Source: Paenibacillus elgii NBRC 100335
GTDB taxonomy: Bacteria; Bacillota; Bacilli; Paenibacillales; NBRC-103111
NCBI RefSeq assembly: GCF_004000865.1
Contig: NZ_BIMB01000004.1
Coordinates: 1 to 64,000, forward strand
Direction of reading: 5' to 3'
DNA length: 64,000 nucleotides
Below are positions 53,074 through 60,300 of the stretch, one piece after another (the stretch's first letter is position 1; every line of letters starts with the position of its first letter). A program made the position numbers and the translations under genes. The notes beneath the pieces were generated by a model. The model did not search any database and had not been told where the DNA came from. It saw only the letters and a list, made by a program, of their open reading frames with translations.

Positions 53074-53631
53074 TTATTTCTCCGGAATGGCCTGCGACAG
53101 CACCCGAACCAGGTTGAGCAGCGATGACAAGGTGTTCGTGTCCGTCACGCTACCATCCGGCCCGATTATTTTACTCACGAACGGAACGGCAAGCGACGCT
53201 TCGTCCGGGATCGCCGCGGTCATCATCTTGAGAGTTAGTGTCAGCGATTGCAGTGCCGTAGCGCCACCATCCGGATGCGGAGACGCGCTTACGACCGCCG
53301 TCGGCTTGTTCACGAACTCGCCCGAGGATACGATCCAGTCCAGCGCGTTCTTGAGCGTGCCCGGCACGCCTCGCGCATATTCCGGCGTACAGATCACGAC
53401 CGCATTCGCCGCTCGCAGCTCCTCCCGCCATTCGCGCACCGCCTCGTGCCATGGATCTTCGTCCCCGTCTAAGTCCGGACTGAAATGCGGTAAACTCGCG
53501 AGCCCTTGATACATACGAAACTCTATACCGGCGGGCATCATTCCTCCGATAAACGAGAGCAGCCGTGTATTAGACGATTGCTCGCGCAGACTTCCGGATA
53601 TCCCTAGCACTACTAGACTTCGTTGTTTCAT
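53074..53631 (-). CDS. NADPH-dependent FMN reductase
   Basis: A 185-residue flavodoxin-like reductase: LGISGSLREQSSNTRLL phosphate loop, ICTPEYARGVPGTLKNALDWI FMN-binding motif, and SASPHPDGG. It reduces FMN, quinones or azo compounds with NADPH. ATG 53631 has GAGGGTG upstream. Upstream on the same strand TTAATGGT occurs twice (around 53675-53710), a possible regulator site. It is convergent with the acetyltransferase. Confidence 0.9.
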   Translation of the reverse strand: MKQRSLVVLGISGSLREQSSNTRLLSFIGGMMPAGIEFRMYQGLASLPHFSPDLDGDEDPWHEAVREWREELRAANAVVICTPEYARGVPGTLKNALDWIVSSGEFVNKPTAVVSASPHPDGGATALQSLTLTLKMMTAAIPDEASLAVPFVSKIIGPDGSVTDTNTLSSLLNLVRVLSQAIPEK

Positions 53632-53715
53632 TCGGTTCACCCTCTTTTCCATTCGGTATCAACATTATAAACCCTACCATTAATGTCATAGTCAATAGGA
53701 CCATTAACGAACATT

Positions 53716-53750
53716 AGCTCCCCGATCATCAAGATCTCGGGAGCTTTTTT
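53716..53750 (+). terminator. Terminator-like hairpin without an upstream plus-strand gene
   Basis: AGCTCCC and GGGAGCT (with GATC pairs inside) form a stem followed by TTTTTT. No plus-strand gene ends just before it. It may protect the PadR operon from read-through. Confidence 0.7.
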
Positions 53751-53799
53751 CATGCAGCAAGAAAAAACTGGACAAATCGTTGTCTCGTATTTATATTAA

Positions 53800-53819
53800 C
53801 ATTATGAATATCAATAATG
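53800..53819. promoter_or_regulatory. Inverted repeat before the PadR gene
   Basis: CATTATGAATATCAATAATG has 6-bp perfect arms (CATTAT/ATAATG) spaced by eight bases, like known PadR sites. It ends 27 bases before the PadR start. Confidence 0.5.
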
Positions 53820-53846
53820 ATTATATTATCAAAGGAGGCTGCGCCG

Positions 53847-54383
53847 ATGCAGCTGCAGGCCAAGTATGTGGCCCTTGCCCTATTAAGCAAGCGGCCGATG
53901 ACCGGGTACGAAATCAAAAAAAATTTTGAAGGGCCGATCTCCTTTTTCTTCGAAGGAAGCTACGGCAGCGTCTATCCGACGCTCAAAAACTTGGAGAAGG
54001 AAGGCTGTATCGAGAAACACACGATTATCCAGGAGGACCGTCCGAACAAAAACGAATATTCCATCACGGAGAGTGGCCGAGTGGTTCTGGCTCAATATTA
54101 CGAGCAGCCGGTCGAGGAAGATAACGTGCGCTCCGATGTGTGCATGAGGCTGTTTTTTGGCGGGAAAATGGACGAGGGCGAAATGCTGGATTGGATCGGG
54201 CAAAGCCGCAAGCAGCACGAAGCGAAGCTGAGCATCCTCCAAGGGATGTATGACCAGTACCATCAGCAGATGCCCAAGCATCAGCTGCTTTCCCTTACCA
54301 TCGGCATTCGGTATCATCAGGCCAAAATCGATGCTCTGCTGGAATGCGCGGCGATGCTGGACAATCATAAGGAGGAGAAGTGA
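53847..54383 (+). CDS. PadR-family transcriptional regulator
   Basis: A 178-residue PadR protein (subgroup with C-terminal Vir_act_alpha helices). The winged helix reads ALALLSKRPMTGYEIKKNFEG ... SYGSVYPTLKNLEKEGCIEKH ... EYSITESGR. PadR proteins usually repress themselves and a neighbouring stress or transport gene. ATG 53847 has AAAGGAGG eight bases upstream. It is followed directly by a small membrane protein, probably its target. Confidence 0.93.
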   Translation: MQLQAKYVALALLSKRPMTGYEIKKNFEGPISFFFEGSYGSVYPTLKNLEKEGCIEKHTIIQEDRPNKNEYSITESGRVVLAQYYEQPVEEDNVRSDVCMRLFFGGKMDEGEMLDWIGQSRKQHEAKLSILQGMYDQYHQQMPKHQLLSLTIGIRYHQAKIDALLECAAMLDNHKEEK

Positions 54384-54385
54384 AC

Positions 54386-54847
54386 ATGGGAGCTTTGATT
54401 TTTTTGCATGTGCTTGGGGCTGTGCTGTTCCTCGGCAACATCATTACGGCGGCGTTCTGGAAGCTATCGGCGGAACGCGGTCGGGATCTGGCCCATATCC
54501 GGCGGGTGGCGCGCAATGTTATGCACGCCGATTACTGGTTTACGCTGCCCGGCGTCATCCTGCTGCTTGCGACAGGTCACATCATGGCCGCCTTGAACGG
54601 GTATTCGCTCGCGGAGCTGAACTGGATGACGGCGTCGGAAGCGTTGTTTGTGCTCAGCGGTTTGATCTGGGGCATTCTCCTCATTCCCGCCCAACGGAAA
54701 ATGATGAAGGAAAGCGTCGTTGCCGAAACGGAAGGCGCGCTTACCGCAGCGTATCGGAAAGCTTCCCTCACTTGGGATGTGTTCGGCACGCTGGTCATCC
54801 TCATCCCGCTGATCGTACTGTATTTGATGCTGGTTAAGCCGTTCTGA
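54386..54847 (+). CDS. DUF2269-like small membrane protein
   Basis: A 153-residue protein with four predicted helices: LIFLHVLGAVLFLGNIITAAF, YWFTLPGVILLLATGHIM, ALFVLSGLIWGILLI and VFGTLVILIPLIVLYLML. It resembles DUF2269 integral membrane proteins. GGAGGAG lies eight bases before ATG 54386, and the RBS lies within the PadR 3' end, so expression is coupled to the regulator. Function unknown. Confidence 0.82.
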   Translation: MGALIFLHVLGAVLFLGNIITAAFWKLSAERGRDLAHIRRVARNVMHADYWFTLPGVILLLATGHIMAALNGYSLAELNWMTASEALFVLSGLIWGILLIPAQRKMMKESVVAETEGALTAAYRKASLTWDVFGTLVILIPLIVLYLMLVKPF

Positions 54848-54864
54848 GAGAGGAAGTAGATCTT

Positions 54865-55146
54865 TTGGAGACCATGAGGGTAGAAGATGTTATTGATGTG
54901 CCAAACCGCGGTTTGGTGCTAAAGATTAGTGTAGATGAAACAGATCCTTATAAAATTACAAAATTAAGAAACTTGATCGGTTCAAAGATAGCAGTGAGCA
55001 ATGTGGACGGAGCAAGCTTTGAACTTGAGGTTAAGGATGTTAGTGTGTCTTTCTCCATTGCCAATTTTCCTCTTATTGGGTTAAATATTAGAGAAAGGGT
55101 AGACATTGAGAGGATAAAGAAAGGTTCAAAAATTCACTTACTATGA
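54865..55146 (+). CDS. Small soluble protein, unknown function
   Basis: A 93-residue product beginning at TTG 54865 (GAGGAAG upstream; ATG 54874 is possible). It is beta-rich (RGLVLKISVDE, SKIAVSNVDGASFELEVKDVSVSF) with no cysteine or membrane helix. It is noticeably more A+T rich than the PadR pair. I do not recognise the family. Confidence 0.65.
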   Translation: METMRVEDVIDVPNRGLVLKISVDETDPYKITKLRNLIGSKIAVSNVDGASFELEVKDVSVSFSIANFPLIGLNIRERVDIERIKKGSKIHLL

Positions 55147-55212
55147 AACTTTTGAACGGTACAAAGACCCGCCAAACGCAATAAACACGGAAATCCGCCC
55201 TTTCGTTTATTC

Positions 55213-55896
55213 CTATTCTCTTTGAAGATCGGCTAAAACTTTATTCACAAGTTGATCGGCTTGTCGCGTTGTTTCTGGCAAACGATATTTCGGGGAGAGC
55301 TTTAAGATCCTTTCACAAGCCGTGGCTAAGGAAATGCGATGACCGATGGATACGAAAATAGGTTTAACATTATCCTGAGTTCTTAATACGGCCCCGATCA
55401 CCTCGCCATGATCAACTAATGGAGAAGAAGAGCCTCTTTTTAATTCGGGGTCTCTGAACTCCCCTAATAACTTCGTCTTTCCGCATCCAATGGTAGGAAT
55501 GTCGAATAGTACTCCCAAGTGACTCGCTAATCCAAATCGTCTGGGATGAGCCATTCCCTGACCGTCGCAGACGATGAGCTGAGGAAGGGTCTTTATTTGC
55601 TTGAACGCCTTAAGCAGAGGCGGAATCTCCCTGAATGAAAACAACCCTGGGATATAAGGAAAATGAACCGTATCTTCCACCACAACCGATTCTATGATAT
55701 GTAACGAACTTGCATCTAAAATAACGATCGCTGCAATTAATTTGTCGCTATGTTCACTATATGCCACGTCTACTCCGGCAACATGATTAATTTTTGTAAG
55801 TTGATCTTCCTTTACGATTTTTAAAGACAACTCTTGTTGCAGTTTAACTGCATCCATTTCAGATAAATTCCATGAATGCTTGAGTACTGGTTCCAT
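55213..55896 (-). CDS. nfi: Endonuclease V
   Basis: A 227-residue deoxyinosine-specific endonuclease. Motifs are AGVDVAYSEHSDKL (first metal Asp), SFREIPPLLKAF, the hallmark CDGQGMAHPRRFGLASHLG, and IGCGKTKLLG. It nicks DNA near deaminated adenine to start repair. ATG 55896 has GGGGGCTC upstream. Monocistronic, convergent with the small gene at 54865. The 373 bases upstream hold only the remnant at 55959. Confidence 0.94.
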   Translation of the reverse strand: MEPVLKHSWNLSEMDAVKLQQELSLKIVKEDQLTKINHVAGVDVAYSEHSDKLIAAIVILDASSLHIIESVVVEDTVHFPYIPGLFSFREIPPLLKAFKQIKTLPQLIVCDGQGMAHPRRFGLASHLGVLFDIPTIGCGKTKLLGEFRDPELKRGSSSPLVDHGEVIGAVLRTQDNVKPIFVSIGHRISLATACERILKLSPKYRLPETTRQADQLVNKVLADLQRE

Positions 55897-55958
55897 GATT
55901 GAGCCCCCAAGAAGATTAAAATTCAATCGGTTTGTAGCAAGATATTCCTTTTATTATA

Positions 55959-56197
55959 ACCGATTAGACGTCAGGGGGGCGGGTAACTCTGATAATGCTT
56001 TAGTACTTCACGTTGATAATAGGCCTGTAGATATTCACTTTGGTATAAGTGAAAAAGCTCTAGAGAAGGATTTCTCAAATCTGTTCGCCCGGGTGAACTG
56101 GAAGTTTTCAACTTTTACAGAAGAGGCAAAACTTTTGCGTGATAAATTGATGCCATCTCGAAGTTCTCTTTTTTGTTCGGGTTCATATTGGCTGTGA
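55959..56197 (+). pseudogene. Possible gene remnant
   Basis: The frame reads like a protein tail (LVLHVDNRPVDIHFGISEKALEKDF, ARVNWKFSTFTEEAKLLRDKL) to a stop at 56197. It lacks any start signal and runs back into the endonuclease V 5' region. No family is recognised; it could be chance. Confidence 0.25.
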
Positions 56198-56269
56198 TTC
56201 GGACGGAAAGTTTATGAAAAAGAATCGTTAAGACACAAGGCTTTCGCAGCTGTCCTTGTATCGTGCCAA

Positions 56270-56605
56270 TTATACTTTCTTCAGGTTCCGGATAATGACT
56301 ATGATCGACAAAATCAAACAGACCAATGCGGGAATGGTGGTTGCAACCGGTTGATTTGCCCGAAAAATATGGGCATGAATCGCTCCTAACAAGAGAATTA
56401 CCAATAATGCGCCTACCCCAATAGCCAACCGTCGGTTCCGGATACCGGCAATCAGCATTATACCTCCAATCAGTTCAAGAAATCCGGTTACTGACATGAA
56501 CCACAATGGGTATTGGTAGTGCTGCCAATGCTCAACCTGAAACGGAACACGTAACAGTTTTATAATGCCCCCTGTAAAAATAAAAACGGCCAGAATCACT
56601 TGCAA
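56270..56605 (-). CDS. DoxX-like membrane protein
   Basis: A DoxX-family protein with four helices: AVFIFTGGIIKLL, MSVTGFLELIGGIMLIAGI, LAIGVGALLVILLLGAIHAHIF and TTIPALVCLILSIIVII. The start is unclear. TTG 56605 has no RBS. AAGGAG at 56630-56635 instead points to ATA at 56617-56615, where the frame reads xAKVLQVIL as DoxX proteins do. Either the ATG has mutated to ATA or a rare start is used. Confidence 0.75.
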   Translation of the reverse strand: MQVILAVFIFTGGIIKLLRVPFQVEHWQHYQYPLWFMSVTGFLELIGGIMLIAGIRNRRLAIGVGALLVILLLGAIHAHIFRANQPVATTIPALVCLILSIIVIIRNLKKV

Positions 56606-56760
56606 GACTTTAGCTATGATTTGACTTCACTCCTTATGAAAATGTTGTGCATGCTTCTACATTAGGTGTAAGGCGGGTTGAGTCAACCCAGCTCGTGTAA
56701 CAATCGTGCTCACTTTCGTTTCGTGAAACACAGAAAATACGCACAACCAATATCAATTAT

Positions 56761-56800
56761 AAATATTACTCAAAAATAACGTTACTTTCAAGTAATATTT
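56761..56800. repeat. Inverted repeat AAATATTACT / AGTAATATTT
   Basis: Perfect 10-bp arms at 56761-56770 and 56791-56800 enclose 20 bases. It lies in the A+T-rich gap between DoxX and the binding-protein remnant. Purpose unknown. Confidence 0.5.
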
Positions 56801-56825
56801 TCGGATTCGCCGATTAATAAAGTAG

Positions 56826-57257
56826 TGGAAGCAACTATTCCGAAGTGTTGAAAACATAGAAAGCGGAAGGCGCCAAGATACGCAAAACATCGAACAGATC
56901 GTTCCAGCGGCCGGAAGGCCGGATTTGTTGACCGAAGCAGTCAGTTACGGCGGGCAGGCGTTTCGTGGGACAAGGTTGCACCATGTGACGGTTAACGCGC
57001 CGCAGGCCGGTCTTTACGAAATCGCCGTGGACTACGCTTCGATACCGGACAAATTGTATCCGACCGAACACGGTATTCAGATCAACGGCAAATGCCCGTT
57101 TTATGAAGCGAGACGCATCGTATTTGCGAAAATATGGGCTGACCAAAATGCGACTTTCGAGCAGGACACGCCTGGCAACGAAATAACACCGCGCCAACGG
57201 CAATTGAAGCAGTGGCAGACGACCTCTTTACGAGATGCCAGCTATTTGAACGACGAA
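56826..57257 (+). pseudogene. Fragment of a large extracellular solute-binding protein gene
   Basis: The plus frame open from 56826 encodes LYEIAVDYASIPDK, IQINGKCPFYEARRIVFAKIWAD and FRDASYLNDEPL-like sequence. This matches the N-terminal accessory domain of very large (~950-residue) Paenibacillus family 1 solute-binding proteins as I know them. Both the signal peptide and the binding domain are missing, and the frame runs on into the antisense of the SLH protein. A truncated remnant. Confidence 0.5.
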
Positions 57258-57330
57258 CCTCTCAACCCACAAAAAGAAACGCAAACCCGGCAACTCCAAC
57301 CTTGCCAGGTTTGCGTTCTTTACTTTCTGC

Positions 57331-60300
57331 TTATTGATCCGCCGAACGGGCCCACCGCAGCAACAGCACGGCCGCTTCCGCCCGCGTCGTATGCTCCTGC
57401 GGCGCAAAGCGCCCATTTTCCCGCCCTTGAACGAACCTGTGCTGCCGGGCGGCAGCAACATAGCCCTTGGCCCAGTCGGGAATATCCGCCGCATCCACAA
57501 ACATCGAGAGCTCCGCTTCGGGCCCCGCTTGCAAGTTAGAGGCGCGAGCCGTCATTGCGGTCATCTCGGCCCGCGTCACGTGCGCATCCGGACGGAAGCT
57601 TCCGTCCTCATACCCGTTCACGATCCCGCGCTGTGCGGCCATCGATACAGCTTCGGCGGCCCAAGATGGAATGGCTTCCTGATCCGCGAAGACTACCGAC
57701 GCAAGAGCTGTCGACCCCGACTTGCAGAATCCCTTAGCCCGGACCAGCATCGCGATGAACTGAACCCGGGTGACCGGATCGTTCGGCCGGAACGTTCCGT
57801 CGTCGAACCCATCGACGATGCCGCAGCCGGAGGCTTCCGAAACCGATGACTCCGCCCAATGTCCGGACATATCGGTAAACCCCATCTTCGCTACCGGGAC
57901 GCAAGCTGCCGAAGAACCGGCAGGCTTATCGGGTACAGCGGGCTGGCGGTCGGGAACTGCCGGCTTCTGCGGCACTTTAGGCTCCTCGGCAGGAGCCGGG
58001 CCCCCTCCTCCCGCATTCCCCCCGGAAGAAGAACCCGACGGCTGCTCCGGGGCAGTCTCCCGATGAACTCGCACCGTATAGGTCCGGACGGTTTGCCCGT
58101 CCGGCGCCGTTACCGTAATCCGAATCGTCGTTGCCCCAACTTGTAAAGCAATCGGCGCAGATGCTTCTCCACTAAGCGCCGCCTTGCCGTTGATCGAGAT
58201 CCGGGCGTTCGGGTCATAGACCGACGCCGTCACCGTCGTGCTGTCGATCGAATGGCCGACGTTCGCTTCGTACGCGGTGATTTCACTGTCAAATGCCGGA
58301 GACAGCGCCGCTCCGGTCAGCCCTAGGCCGGTTAAGCCGGCGGTCGAACTTGGCTTGCGGGTGACCTCCAGCGTATAGGCCTGCGTGCTGACGCGGTCCT
58401 GCGCAGTTACCATAATCGTGAGGCGGTTAATGCCAACCTGAAGCTCGACCGGCTGAGACGGCTGATGGCTTGCCACTTCTCTGCCGTTAACGGTAAGCAG
58501 CGCATTCCGGTCGTAGACCGATGCCGTCACCGTCATGCTTGTCACCCCATGCTCGACAGCCGCTTCATAATGAACAATGCCGCTATCGAACGCCGGGCTC
58601 AAAGTTCCCTCAGATAACAGGAGCCCATTCAAGAGGACATTGGAGCTTGGCTTCCGGTGTACCATCACCGTATACGACTGCGTCGTGACTCCGTCTTGCG
58701 CGGTCACAGCGACCGTTATCGGGTTGGCCCCCACCTGAAGCTCCACAGGCAGGACCGCCTCTCCACGTGCAAAAGGCTGCCCGTTGATGCGAATCGAGGC
58801 TTCGCTGCTCGCCGCCTTTGCCCGCACTGTCAGCGCATAGACGTCGTTCGTCACGGTCGCCGTATAGCGCGTCGTCCCTCCTTGGAATTCCGGAGCCAGA
58901 GCCGCGTGACTCAACGTCAGCTCGCTCAATTGCACTTCGCTGGAGGGTAATCTCGTCACCAGCACGTTGTAGAGCTGAACCGTCGTTCCGTCCTGTGCCG
59001 TTACCTGAATCGTGATCGTCTGAGCTCCGACACGGAGGCGAAGCGGCCCCGAGACGGCTTCCCCATCTTGCAGCACTAGAACCGAAGCGTTCCCGTCAGC
59101 AGGAACGGCAGTCACCGTAGTCGCCGTCACCGAATACGGAACTTGGGCCGTGTATCGGTAAGTCGTCCCGGTAACCGTTTCATTCAACGTGACGTCGCTG
59201 AGCTGCAAGGTGTGCAGCAATGCATTGTCCGATACAACCGTGAACGTGTGGCTCGTGGAAAACGGTCCCGTATTGCCAGCCGCATCCGTCGCCTGCGCTT
59301 TCACGGCATGCGTACCTACAGCCAGGCTATCCGTCAGCGTATAGCTCCACCCACCGCTCGCGTTAGCGGCCGTTTCGGCCAGCGGCACTTCGTCCACGTA
59401 CACGCTCACCGTGACACTTGCTTCCGCCGTGCCCGCTATAGCCGGCTTCAACCGGTTTGTCACGGCGCCGTTAGCCGGACTTGTCACGACAGGCGCCGGA
59501 GGAGCCACCGTATCTACCGTGAACCTGATCTCTACGGATGGCGGGCTCATATTGCCGGCGGCATCCGCTGCCGTCGCCCTAGCCGTATAGACGCCGTCGA
59601 CGAGTGCGATAGGCGGAATAAAGGTCCAATGGCCTCCTGCATTCGCCATCGCGGTGCCTGCCGGGCTTCCGTTCACCACCACATGGACGGTAGCATTGGC
59701 TTCAGCAGTCCCTCGAATAGCCGGCTTGCTTTGTTTCGTAGCCGTACCATCGGCAGGAGCAAGGATGACCGGAGCCGCCGGAGCTTGCGTATCTACCGTA
59801 AAATGCACTGTGGCGGACGCGGGACTAATATTTCCCGCCGCATCCTTTGCCCATACTTTGACCGCATGCCTGCCATCCGTCAGTGCGTCCGGTAGCGAAT
59901 AAGACCAATTGCCTCCGACATTTGCCGTCCCTGTTACCATCTCGGTTCCATCCAAATCAATGAGAAGAGCTGCCCCCGCTTCGGCGGTCCCGGAGATCAC
60001 CGGCCGGTTGTTACCTGTGACGGTCCCATCGGCTGGTGTAAGGATGACCGGGGCTGCCGGAGCTTGCGTATCTACGGTGAAGGAGACTACGACGGACGCC
60101 TGGCTGACATTCCCCACCGCATCCGTTGCGGTAGCTTGCAGGCTGTGCGCACCGTCAGCCAAATCCGTAGGCCACGGGTACGTCCATATGCCGCTGCCGT
60201 CTGCGGTAGCCCTGCCGGCCGGAGCCGCGTCCAAATACAGCGTTACGGTTGCGCGCGCCTCCGCCTGACCGGTAATGACCGGCCTCGGGCTGTTAATCCA

